Source of the DNA: Enterovibrio norvegicus_B | Lineage (GTDB): Bacteria; Pseudomonadota; Gammaproteobacteria; Enterobacterales; Vibrionaceae | Direction: 5' to 3' | Length of the DNA stretch: 64,000 nucleotides | Assembly (NCBI RefSeq): GCF_002876705.1 | Contig: NZ_MDAG01000002.1 | Location: forward strand, 62,001-126,000 | Shown: piece after piece, positions 25,969 through 34,054 of the stretch | How the letters are laid out: each line of letters opens with the position of its first letter | Position numbering within the stretch: the first letter of the stretch is position 1 | Notes under the pieces: generated by a model | The model's input: the letters and a program-made list of their open reading frames with translations, nothing else | Databases searched by the model: none | What the model was told of the DNA's origin: nothing | Program-made: the position numbers and the translations under genes

Positions 25969-26472
25969 ATGCAAATGCCTTACCCACGTACTTTTTCACA
26001 CATTGGTATTTCCGTACCGGATCTTGAAGCGGCCGTGAAATTTTACACGGAAGTACTTGGTTGGTATCTCATCATGGAGCCGACTGAGATCGTTGAAGAC
26101 GACTCTGCGATTGGCGAAATGTGTACCGATGTTTTTGGATCTGGCTGGGAATCATTCCGCATTGCGCACCTTTCAACAGGTGACCGTATCGGCGTCGAGC
26201 TTTTCCAATTTAAGAATCAAGAAAACCCGAAAGATAACTTCGAATACTGGAAAACAGGGGTGTTCCACTTCTGTGTGCAAGACCCGAATGTTGAAGAATT
26301 GGCGGAGAAAATTGTGGCGGCTGGCGGTAAGAAGCGCATGAAAGCGCCACGTTATTACTACCCAGGTGAAAAGCCTTACCGCATGATCTACATGGAAGAC
26401 CCGTTCGGCAATATCCTAGAAATTTATAGCCACAGCTATGAACTGCATTACGCGGCGGGTGCTTACAAGTAA
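25969..26472 (+). CDS. VOC-family (glyoxalase/dioxygenase fold) protein
   Basis: Cytoplasmic protein of 167 residues in the vicinal-oxygen-chelate superfamily. The metal-binding quartet fits the two-module pattern: His11 (SHIGISVPDLE), Glu77 (RIGVELFQF), His100 (GVFHFCVQD) and Glu151 (GNILEIYSHS). ATG 25969 has GAGAGGA upstream; an earlier frame start at 25939 is rejected. Members of this group include lactoylglutathione lyase and small dioxygenases; no feature separates these here. Controlled, probably, by the divergent LysR gene. A terminator-like hairpin follows, with a heptamer repeat further on. Confidence 0.85.
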   Translation: MQMPYPRTFSHIGISVPDLEAAVKFYTEVLGWYLIMEPTEIVEDDSAIGEMCTDVFGSGWESFRIAHLSTGDRIGVELFQFKNQENPKDNFEYWKTGVFHFCVQDPNVEELAEKIVAAGGKKRMKAPRYYYPGEKPYRMIYMEDPFGNILEIYSHSYELHYAAGAYK

Positions 26473-26494
26473 ATTGATCAACCCACTATAGATT

Positions 26495-26530
26495 GCCCTG
26501 TTGAGAGCACGATGCTCAATGGGGCGTTTT
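26495..26530 (+). terminator. terminator of the VOC gene
   Basis: Hairpin GCCC..TTGAG / CTCAA..GGGGC followed by GTTTTTG; stem has mismatches. Confidence 0.6.
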
Positions 26531-26564
26531 TGTCTTTGCTTTCTTTTCTCAGCACGCCACGCTT

Positions 26565-26614
<50 letters not shown>

Positions 26615-26672
26615 CTCAAGATCGAGCAATCCATCAAAAACAAAGTTGCAATTTCTAACTTTTAAATTATAT

Positions 26673-26687
26673 TGATAATCATTCTCA
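26673..26687 (+). promoter_or_regulatory. Fur-box-like operator upstream of the metal exporter
   Basis: TGATAATCATTCTCA matches the 7-1-7 Fur consensus TGATAATNATTATCA with one mismatch, and lies 26 bases before the ATG of the exporter gene, a typical repressor position. It is palindromic and followed by TTA, extending the inverted repeat. Fur, or a Mur-like Fur homologue responding to manganese, is the likely binder. Confidence 0.7.
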
Positions 26688-26713
26688 TTAAGATTTAAAG
26701 GTTAAGGCCAAGA

Positions 26714-27913
26714 ATGACAACACTTGTCTCTAAATATCTTTTGCCCATTGTAAAACAGCAAGACTGGACGCTAAAAAATCGTCGCTTGGTATTTCCTGCG
26801 GTTTTGATGGCTTTGCTGATGGCGGCGCCTACCCGTGCATTAAGTTTGAGTGTGTTGTCTGATGCTTTTTGGCAAGTTGCCGCGTATGTGGCGGCGACCT
26901 TAGCGCTGTTTCACTATTTAACCGACAAATTTGACCGACAAGGGACATGGACGAAGCAACTCTCAACGCGGAGCTCGCTGCAAGTATTGTTCGCCGCATT
27001 TATGGGGGCGCTCCCTGGGTGCGGCGGCGCGATTGTGGTGATTACCCAATATGTTCGCGGTAACTTGAGTTTTGGTGCCGTCGTTGCTGTGTTAACTGCC
27101 ACCATGGGAGATGCGGCATTCTTGTTGCTCGCGACCCGCCCCATGGACGGTTTTATGATGGTGGGGTTGGGCTTTGTGGTTGGCCTGATATCAGGTGTGG
27201 TTGTTGATCGTATCCATGGGCGTGATTTTCTTCGTCCAAACGTCGCACGCAGCAAACACCTAGATTCCAGTGATGAATCAGAGGCAGCGCTATCTGGACA
27301 CGGGTTTATTAATGCCCAAGGTCGGTTTTGGCAGTGGCTTGTTTTACCTGCCATGGTGATGGCGCTGCTCGGATCATTTCAATTGGATACGGATAGTGTG
27401 TTTCGCTTACCAGCAGGGACATCCGAAATGCTAGGGGCGGCATTGGCGGTGATTACCGTGACGTTTTGGTCGTTGCAACGGGAAGTGAATACCTACGAAT
27501 CAGTGGTGGGTGAAGATCCAAAATGCCGTCAATCGCACTTGTTCCAGCGTGTTGCGCAAGACACTAACTTTGTGACGGTGTGGGTGATTGCTGCTTTCCT
27601 TGCATTTGAATTGACGATATTGGGGCTAGACATTGAACTGTCAAACGTCTTTGGCGGATGGGGCGCATTGATGCCGTTCATGGGTGTCGCGGTTGGGCTA
27701 TTGCCGGGGTGTGGCCCTCAAATCTTAGTGACCAGCTTGTACATCAGTGGTGCAGTGCCGATGTCTGCGCAAGTCGGAAACGCGATCTCGAATGATGGTG
27801 ATGCGCTATTTCCCGCCATTGCGCTCGCACCCAAAGCGGCGATGATGGCAACGCTGTATTCAACAGTGCCCGCACTCATTGCAGCGTACAGCTACTTTTT
27901 CCTTTTCGAATAG
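26714..27913 (+). CDS. putative 10-TM heavy-metal (manganese/iron) exporter
   Basis: Inner-membrane protein of 399 residues in the ArsP_2/DUF2899-type family, annotated in databases as putative manganese or 10TM heavy-metal exporters. About ten hydrophobic segments form two homologous halves, each with a PGCG loop: LPGCGGAIVVITQY (100-113) and LPGCGPQILVTSLY in the second half, a cysteine-bearing motif that probably lines the metal path. A charged cytoplasmic loop separates the halves at about residues 175-205. ATG 26714 is preceded by AAGG. The Fur-box-like site just upstream makes iron- or manganese-dependent expression likely. Which metal is moved, and in which direction, is inference from the family name. 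Confidence 0.8.
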   Translation: MTTLVSKYLLPIVKQQDWTLKNRRLVFPAVLMALLMAAPTRALSLSVLSDAFWQVAAYVAATLALFHYLTDKFDRQGTWTKQLSTRSSLQVLFAAFMGALPGCGGAIVVITQYVRGNLSFGAVVAVLTATMGDAAFLLLATRPMDGFMMVGLGFVVGLISGVVVDRIHGRDFLRPNVARSKHLDSSDESEAALSGHGFINAQGRFWQWLVLPAMVMALLGSFQLDTDSVFRLPAGTSEMLGAALAVITVTFWSLQREVNTYESVVGEDPKCRQSHLFQRVAQDTNFVTVWVIAAFLAFELTILGLDIELSNVFGGWGALMPFMGVAVGLLPGCGPQILVTSLYISGAVPMSAQVGNAISNDGDALFPAIALAPKAAMMATLYSTVPALIAAYSYFFLFE

Positions 27914-28402
27914 TCTTTTCTGAATCGTCCTTTTGGATGGGCGTCACGCCCCGATTTGGCCGTCGATTGATTATCCAGAGAGAGGGGGACCTCTCTCTTT
28001 TTTTGTCCAAATGCTCACTTCTCTCGCTCGCCCGTCTTCAGTGTTGCTCGCCACCATCACCATGCTCGCCACCATTGTTGTCTCTTTCACTGGCGACGAG
28101 TGCCTCTTCCTTTTTACGTTATCTTCATGCTGATGCTTTGCTCTTGTGTGACCGCTAGGCAGGGGGCTGATGACGTGTCTAAATCTCTGAACATTCAGCG
28201 AGATTAAAAAACACACAGACTTACGCACTTATTGTTATTTCTTTGTTTTCAATGTGTTGCTCGCCCCTGCCGGATGTGTGACGTGGCGCAAAAAAGGTGA
28301 TCGAGACCCAAAAAAGGACTTCATGCTATATGCAAAGACACTGCTACTCTCTTGGCAAAATATTGTGACAAGAAAGTAAATTTTAGAGAGGAGTATTCTG
28401 GG
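27914..28402. other. intergenic region, exporter to DAACS carrier
   Basis: 489 bases. The left end has the exporter terminator. The rest has short frames with no ribosome sites; the 66- to 85-codon frames on both strands over 27933-28228 look spurious. The carrier promoter should lie near its right end. Confidence 0.5.
27977..28004 (+). terminator. terminator of metal exporter gene
   Basis: AGAGAGAGG / CCTCTCTCT with a four-base loop and a long T-run. Confidence 0.85.
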
Positions 28403-29713
28403 ATGAATACGGAAACAAAAAAGATGTCCTTAACGACTCGCGTTCTTGTGGGCATGGTAATGGGTATTGTTACCGGGTTTGCGATTCGCTTTCTGTTTGC
28501 TGATGAAGGCTTCGTAAATAGCTACATCGTCAATGGATTATTCGATGTTGGTGGCCAGATTTTTGTTGCCAGTTTGAAGATGCTGGTTGTGCCATTGGTG
28601 TTTGTTTCGTTGGTTTGTGGTACCAGCGCACTGAAAGACATCGCGACCCTTGGCCGTTTGGGTGGCAAAACCCTGACTTTCTACTTGGGCACCACGGCGT
28701 TGGCGATCACATTCGCGATGAGCTTGGCGCTATTGGTTGGTCCGGGCAAAGGGGCTGACCTTTCCGCAGCATCAAGTTTCCAAGCCGCTGAAGCGCCGTC
28801 GTTGGGTGAAGTCATTGTTGGCATGTTCCCAACAAACCCAATCAGTTCTATGGCTGAAGGCAACACACTACAAATCATTATTTTCGCCTTATTGTTCGGC
28901 ATCGCGATCAGTGCATCGGGTAAACCGGGTGAGCGTGTGGCGGCTTTCTTCCGTGATCTGAATGAAGTGATCTTGAAGCTGGTGGCGCTGTTGATGAACC
29001 TAGCGCCTTACGGTGTGTTCTGTTTGATGGCAAAGCTGTTCACGTCACTGGGTCTCTCTGCCATTTTAAGTTTGGCTGAATACTTCTTGGTGCTAAGCAG
29101 TGCGCTGATTTTGCACGCTTTGGTCACATACACCACCTTGTTGAAAGTGTTCAGTGGCCTAAGCCCAATTACCTTCTTGAAGAAGATGGAAGATGCCATC
29201 ATGTTCGCCTTCTCGACGGCGTCTTCAAACGCAACCATTCCTGTGTCAATGGAAACCACTACGCGTCGCATGGGGGCAGATAACAAGATTGCCTCGTTCA
29301 CGATCCCACTAGGTGCAACCATCAACATGGACGGTACGGCGATGATGCAGGGTGTGGCGACCGTGTTTATCGCGCAAGCTTTCAACGTGGATTTGTCTTT
29401 AGCCGATTACGTGACGGTAATTTTGACCGCGACACTGGCGTCTGTCGGTACTGCGGGTGTGCCGGGCGTTGGCTTGGTGATGTTGGCGATGGTATTGAAC
29501 CAAGTGGGTCTGCCGCTTGAAGGTATCGCACTGATCATGGGTGTCGACCGTCTGTTGGACATGATTCGCACCGCCGTGAACATCACTGGTGACTGTGCCG
29601 TGACCTGTATTGTGGCGAAGAGTGAAGGTGCGCTTGACCTTGATCGTTACAACGACATGAAAGCGGGTGAAGAAGACGAACGTATTGTATTCAAACCGTC
29701 TACTCAGTCGTAA
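28403..29713 (+). CDS. dicarboxylate/amino acid:cation symporter (DAACS family)
   Basis: Sodium- or proton-coupled secondary carrier of 436 residues in the glutamate/aspartate/serine/C4-dicarboxylate family (GltP, GltT, DctA, SstT). ATG 28403 has GAGGAG upstream; an earlier frame start at 28352 is rejected. The eight-helix, two-hairpin fold is indicated by hydrophobicity, by the serine-rich HP1 tip (ASSNATIPVS), by NMDGTAMMQ in the seventh helix (the cation site) and by the later SVGTAGVPGVG of HP2 and the substrate-contacting DRLLDMIRTAVNITGD. Substrate is uncertain: the pattern is nearer to the amino-acid branch than to DctA. Followed by a strong terminator; single-gene unit. Confidence 0.92.
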   Translation: MNTETKKMSLTTRVLVGMVMGIVTGFAIRFLFADEGFVNSYIVNGLFDVGGQIFVASLKMLVVPLVFVSLVCGTSALKDIATLGRLGGKTLTFYLGTTALAITFAMSLALLVGPGKGADLSAASSFQAAEAPSLGEVIVGMFPTNPISSMAEGNTLQIIIFALLFGIAISASGKPGERVAAFFRDLNEVILKLVALLMNLAPYGVFCLMAKLFTSLGLSAILSLAEYFLVLSSALILHALVTYTTLLKVFSGLSPITFLKKMEDAIMFAFSTASSNATIPVSMETTTRRMGADNKIASFTIPLGATINMDGTAMMQGVATVFIAQAFNVDLSLADYVTVILTATLASVGTAGVPGVGLVMLAMVLNQVGLPLEGIALIMGVDRLLDMIRTAVNITGDCAVTCIVAKSEGALDLDRYNDMKAGEEDERIVFKPSTQS

Positions 29714-30054
29714 TTGCTCTTTTTGATGAGCGAAGAATGGGCAATATCCCGTTTTCTCGCGCTCCCCAAAACGCCGTTTATCACGGCGTTTTTTTGTGCA
29801 CTTGAACGTGAATTCGTGGATTTCTCGGGGTGAACCGATTGAGATCAAAGAAGTAAACGGCTGAGATGCGCAGAATGCGCCATCCCATTGACTGTGAACG
29901 TTTTGTAGCTGACTTTGATGAAAAAGTTTGATGCTAATAAGCATTTAGTTTCATTTTACGTAGCAAATATGAAGCGTCATAGTTTCTGGTCCAAAGAAAG
30001 CACGAGAGTGTGCTTTTCTCTGCAATAGCAAAAATACAAAAATGGAGTTTAGTT
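29714..30054. other. intergenic region before the first BCCT gene
   Basis: 341 bases: terminator at the left (29769-29797), then about 250 bases that must carry the BCCT promoter. No operator recognised. Confidence 0.5.
29769..29797 (+). terminator. DAACS carrier terminator
   Basis: AAACGCCGT / ACGGCGTTT around a five-base loop, then TTTTTT. Confidence 0.9.
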
Positions 30055-31686
30055 GTGAGTGATAAAAGCCATGACGAGTTGATGGCGCCGGATGGTGCAG
30101 TGACCCCTATCGATACCGACTACCAAGTGGGTCAAGATAACATTGCATTGAAGATCGGCCCATTTGGCCTAGACATTCATAACCGAGTGTTTGTGGTTTC
30201 GGGTTCCTTAATCGCGCTGTTTGTTGCGGTTACTTTGCTGTTCCGAAACTCAGTAGGACCTGTATTTAGCGAGATGCGTAACACGCTGACTTCGCAAATG
30301 GATTGGTTCTTCATTTCTGCAGGTAACGTGTTTGTGTTGCTCTGCCTTGTCTTAATCGTGACGCCTTTGGGCCGAGTTCGCCTTGGTGGTACAGAAGCGA
30401 AACCTGACTACACCTACGTAGGCTGGTTCTCAATGCTGTTTGCCGCTGGCATGGGTATCGGTTTGATGTTCTATGGCGTTTCTGAGCCTTTGTCCCACTA
30501 TGCTGCCTCGCTAGGCGGTGTGAATGTGGTTGATGGCGTGCGCACCGACTGGGCACCATTGGGTGCTGCGTTAGGAAGCACAGAAGCGGCGAAAGATTTG
30601 GGTATGGCTGCCACGATTTTCCACTGGGGTCTTCACCCATGGGCGATCTACGCGCTGCTTGCGTTGTCTTTGGCACTGTTCTCGTTTAACAAAGGCTTGC
30701 CACTGACTATGCGCTCTGTGTTCTACCCGTTGTTTGGTGAACGCATTTGGGGCTGGCCAGGTCACATCATCGACATCACTGCCGTTGTCGCTACCTTGTT
30801 TGGTTTGGCGACGTCATTAGGTTTCGGTGCGTCTCAGGCTGCAGCGGGTTTGAACTTCTTGTTTGGCATTCCTAATGGCACGCCAACACAAATCATCTTG
30901 ATCATTGGTATCACGGGTTTGGCGTTGAGTTCTGTTGTCGCAGGTTTGGACTCTGGCGTTAAACGCTTGTCTGAAATCAATATGGGTCTGGCGACCTTGC
31001 TGATGTTGTTCGTGATTGCTGTGGGCCCAACGATGGCCATTTTCAGCAGTATCTTCACCAACATGGTGGCGTACTTCGAGAACCTGCCTGCACTGTCTAT
31101 GCCGTTTGATCGCCAAGATGCGAATTACTCACAAGGCTGGACTGCGTTTTACTGGGCGTGGTGGATGTCTTGGTCTCCGTTCGTAGGTATGTTTATCGCG
31201 CGTGTTTCGCGTGGTCGTACCGTGCGTGAGTTCATCGTCTGTGTGTTGTTGATTCCAACGTCCGTCTGCGTGATTTGGATGACCACTTTTGGTACTACCG
31301 CGATTGAGCAATTGAACGACGGTTACCGTGGCGTGGTTGATGCTGCACTGCCACTGCAATTGTTCACCATGCTAGATGGTTTGCCGTTGTCGAGCATTAC
31401 CTCGCTGCTGGGTATCGTGCTGGTGGTGATTTTCTTCGTGACGTCTTCGGATTCAGGTTCGCTGGTTATCGATACGATTTCTGCGGGCGGTAAAGTGGAT
31501 GCCCCGATCCCACAACGCATCTTCTGGTGTACGTTTGTTGGTTTGGTGGCGATTTCACTCTTGCTGGGCGGCGGTTTATCTGCACTTCAAGCGATGGTGG
31601 TATCAACGGGTCTGCCATTCTGTATCGTACTGCTTCTCTGTGCGTTCTCACTGGTAAAAGGCTTGATGTCTGAACCACGTGCGTAA
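30055..31686 (+). CDS. BCCT-family betaine/choline-type transporter, copy 1
   Basis: Secondary carrier of 543 residues for quaternary ammonium or related trimethyl compounds. Start at GTG 30055, with TGGAG nearby, because the next paralogue begins at the equivalent GTG with the same first residues; the frame to 30010 is not used. A 46-residue cytoplasmic N-terminal tail precedes twelve transmembrane helices. The Na+-type glycine segment GMGIG (132-136) and the signature WTAFYWAWWMSWSPFVG (362-378) followed by RVSRGRTVREF are present. Along the whole length it is very like the gene at 32251, a tandem duplication. Whether it imports betaine, choline or ectoine for osmoprotection or catabolism cannot be told. 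Confidence 0.9.
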   Translation: MSDKSHDELMAPDGAVTPIDTDYQVGQDNIALKIGPFGLDIHNRVFVVSGSLIALFVAVTLLFRNSVGPVFSEMRNTLTSQMDWFFISAGNVFVLLCLVLIVTPLGRVRLGGTEAKPDYTYVGWFSMLFAAGMGIGLMFYGVSEPLSHYAASLGGVNVVDGVRTDWAPLGAALGSTEAAKDLGMAATIFHWGLHPWAIYALLALSLALFSFNKGLPLTMRSVFYPLFGERIWGWPGHIIDITAVVATLFGLATSLGFGASQAAAGLNFLFGIPNGTPTQIILIIGITGLALSSVVAGLDSGVKRLSEINMGLATLLMLFVIAVGPTMAIFSSIFTNMVAYFENLPALSMPFDRQDANYSQGWTAFYWAWWMSWSPFVGMFIARVSRGRTVREFIVCVLLIPTSVCVIWMTTFGTTAIEQLNDGYRGVVDAALPLQLFTMLDGLPLSSITSLLGIVLVVIFFVTSSDSGSLVIDTISAGGKVDAPIPQRIFWCTFVGLVAISLLLGGGLSALQAMVVSTGLPFCIVLLLCAFSLVKGLMSEPRA

Positions 31687-32250
31687 TGAAACATAAAAAT
31701 CCGGGTGCTTGTCGCCCGGTTTTTTTCCTCTTTTTTCTTTCCGTCTTTATTTTTCATTTTTCGTATCGGATTTTTTGCACTGCCTTTTTCTGACCGCAAG
31801 AAAATGTGAACAGAGAAGAGAGTTTGGGTGCATAACTTGACTGGCTCCTTGGCTTAAATTGGATCGATGCGGACGCATACACGCAACTTCTAAATGTGCT
31901 AACGCATAGGATGCTCTATGGACTACCTAGTATTTAGAGTTCAATGGTTGTGGTCAGGCGTCGCGGTGCTTATTGGGTAAAAAAAGAGCAATATTCACTG
32001 GAAATGTAGCGAAAGCTAGAATCAAAGTCGATCAATCTCTCACTATTGAAGCATTGAACTCTAAGGATGTGTTACAGTGTTTAGTTGGTCAGTGAGCGTT
32101 CAATCTGCTTCTTGTTGATACGATATTTATCGACATCGTCTCGAATATATCGCGCGAAAAGTGTGCACGTATTCGCAACAGGGTCACGGCATAAAGCCTA
32201 TTGAACGACATTGACTTGCTTAACTCGCAAAACGGACAAAGGAGTTTACT
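31687..32250. other. intergenic region between the BCCT copies
   Basis: 564 bases. Terminator of copy 1 at 31701-31727. A 20-codon frame at 31919 lacks a ribosome site. The promoter of copy 2 should lie in the right half; its ribosome site AAGGAG is clear at 32239-32244. Confidence 0.5.
31701..31727 (+). terminator. terminator of BCCT copy 1
   Basis: CCGGGTG / CGCCCGG, then TTTTTTT. Confidence 0.85.
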
Positions 32251-33885
32251 GTGAGCGATAAAAGTCACGAAGAGTTGATGAAACCTGATGGTGAGGTCAA
32301 CCCGATTGATACCGACTACCAGGTCGGACAAGATAATATTGCGCTTAAAATTGGTCCGTTCGGACTCGATATCCATAACCGTGTTTTCTTGATTTCAGGG
32401 CTCTTCATTACCCTGTTTGTGTTTGTCACCCTCGCTTTTCAAGAAGATGTCGCCCCGATGTTTGGTGAAATGCGTGGCTGGTTAACATCAAATCTAGATT
32501 GGTTCTTCCTCTCTGCTGGCGATATTTTTGTCGCGGTGTGTTTGTTCCTGATCGTAAGCCCTCTGGGTAAAGTCCGTTTAGGTGGCACAGAGGCAACGCC
32601 TGACTACACCTACGCTGGCTGGTTCTCCATGCTGTTCGCAGCAGGGATGGGCATCGGTCTTATGTTCTATGGCGTATCAGAACCGCTCTCCCATTATGCA
32701 TCCTCTTTTGGCGGTACTGCTGTTGAAAATGGCGTGCGCACAGACTGGGCGCCGTTAGGTGCAGCAGCTGGCAACGCAGAAGAAGCGCGCAAGCTTGGTA
32801 TGGCTGCGACGATTTACCACTGGGGCTTGCACCCATGGGCAATCTACGCGGTATTGGCCTTAGGCTTGGCGCTGTTTTCGTTTAACAAGGGTCTGCCCTT
32901 GACCATGCGTTCAGTGTTCTACCCATTGTTTGGTGAGCGCGTTTGGGGCTGGGTTGGTCACGTGATCGACATCCTGGCGGTTGTGGCAACCTTGTTTGGT
33001 TTGGCTACGTCGTTGGGCTTTGGTGCTTCGCAAGCTGCATCCGGTCTTAACTTCCTCTTTGGTACCCCATTGGGTACGACGACTGAAATTATTCTGGTGG
33101 TGTTAATCACCATGTTAGCGTTGGTTTCCGTGGTTGCTGGTTTGGACGCGGGTGTAAAACGTCTGTCTGAAATCAACATGATGCTGGCCATCTTGTTGTT
33201 ACTGTTTGTGATTGTGGCTGGGCCGACAATTGCCATCATGACGGGCTTTTTCAGCAACCTTGGTGCGTATCTTCAGAATCTCCCCGCGTTGGCAATGCCC
33301 TTTGGGCGGGAAGATGTCAACTTTACCCAAGGCTGGACAGCCTTCTATTGGGCGTGGTGGATATCTTGGTCGCCGTTTGTCGGCATGTTTATCGCCCGTG
33401 TATCGCGTGGTCGTACCGTGCGTGAGTTCATCATCTGCGTATTGCTTATTCCATCAGCGGCGTGTGTGCTTTGGATGACCGCCTTTGGTGGTACAGCGAT
33501 CGACCAAGTGGTGAATGATGGCTATACGGCTGTCACAGAAGCGGCATTGCCACTGCAATTGTTCGCAATGCTGGATGCACTGCCGTTTGCTCAAATTACG
33601 TCGTTCATTGGTATCGTGTTGGTGGTGGTGTTCTTTGTGACCTCATCTGACTCCGGTTCTTTGGTTATCGATACGATTTCTGCGGGCGGTAAAGTAGATG
33701 CACCCGTACCACAGCGTGTATTCTGGTGTACGTTCGAAGGATTGGTCGCGATTGTATTGCTGATGGGGGGCGGATTGGTTGCCCTGCAAGCAATGGCTGT
33801 CTCGACAGGCTTCCCATTCACCATTGTGCTTTTGGTGTCCTGTGTGTCGTTGATCAAAGGTTTGATGTCTGAACCGAGAGATTAA
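32251..33885 (+). CDS. BCCT-family betaine/choline-type transporter, copy 2
   Basis: Protein of 544 residues, paralogous to the gene at 30055, with the start GTG 32251 preceded by AAGGAGTTTACT, a good ribosome site. It shares the N-terminal tail, the Na+-type GMGIG motif (132-136) and the signature WTAFYWAWWISWSPFVG with the same RVSRGRTVREF extension. Differences are spread along the sequence, with no truncation or missing motif, so both copies look functional. Independent promoters (564 bases apart, terminator between) suggest different regulation or slightly different substrate range. Followed by a strong terminator. Confidence 0.9.
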   Translation: MSDKSHEELMKPDGEVNPIDTDYQVGQDNIALKIGPFGLDIHNRVFLISGLFITLFVFVTLAFQEDVAPMFGEMRGWLTSNLDWFFLSAGDIFVAVCLFLIVSPLGKVRLGGTEATPDYTYAGWFSMLFAAGMGIGLMFYGVSEPLSHYASSFGGTAVENGVRTDWAPLGAAAGNAEEARKLGMAATIYHWGLHPWAIYAVLALGLALFSFNKGLPLTMRSVFYPLFGERVWGWVGHVIDILAVVATLFGLATSLGFGASQAASGLNFLFGTPLGTTTEIILVVLITMLALVSVVAGLDAGVKRLSEINMMLAILLLLFVIVAGPTIAIMTGFFSNLGAYLQNLPALAMPFGREDVNFTQGWTAFYWAWWISWSPFVGMFIARVSRGRTVREFIICVLLIPSAACVLWMTAFGGTAIDQVVNDGYTAVTEAALPLQLFAMLDALPFAQITSFIGIVLVVVFFVTSSDSGSLVIDTISAGGKVDAPVPQRVFWCTFEGLVAIVLLMGGGLVALQAMAVSTGFPFTIVLLVSCVSLIKGLMSEPRD

Positions 33886-33891
33886 TGACAT

Positions 33892-33918
33892 AGGTGACCA
33901 TAAACAGAGGTGACCATA
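33892..33918. repeat. 11-bp direct repeat AGGTGACCATA
   Basis: AGGTGACCATA at 33892-33902 and again at 33908-33918, just after the stop of BCCT copy 2. May be chance or a short duplication. Confidence 0.5.
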
Positions 33919-33957
33919 GACGTAGCGAAACAGGTCTTTGTACTTGACGCTATAGAG

Positions 33958-33986
33958 AATGGGGCAGGCCAAGTGCCTGCCCCATT
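33958..33986 (+). terminator. terminator of BCCT copy 2
   Basis: 12-base perfect stem AATGGGGCAGGC / GCCTGCCCCATT, five-base loop, T-rich after. Confidence 0.9.
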
Positions 33987-34054
33987 TTGTTGGTTTTGTT
34001 TAACTATGTTGCCGTCGATTAACAGCGGCTTTCTAACACTGAGATTGAGAATTA

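Noticed and set aside
27933..28228. Short frames between exporter and DAACS carrier
   Set aside because: Overlap on both strands, no ribosome sites, low-complexity leucine/serine content.
31919..31981. 20-codon frame between BCCT copies
   Set aside because: No Shine-Dalgarno sequence and too short to judge.
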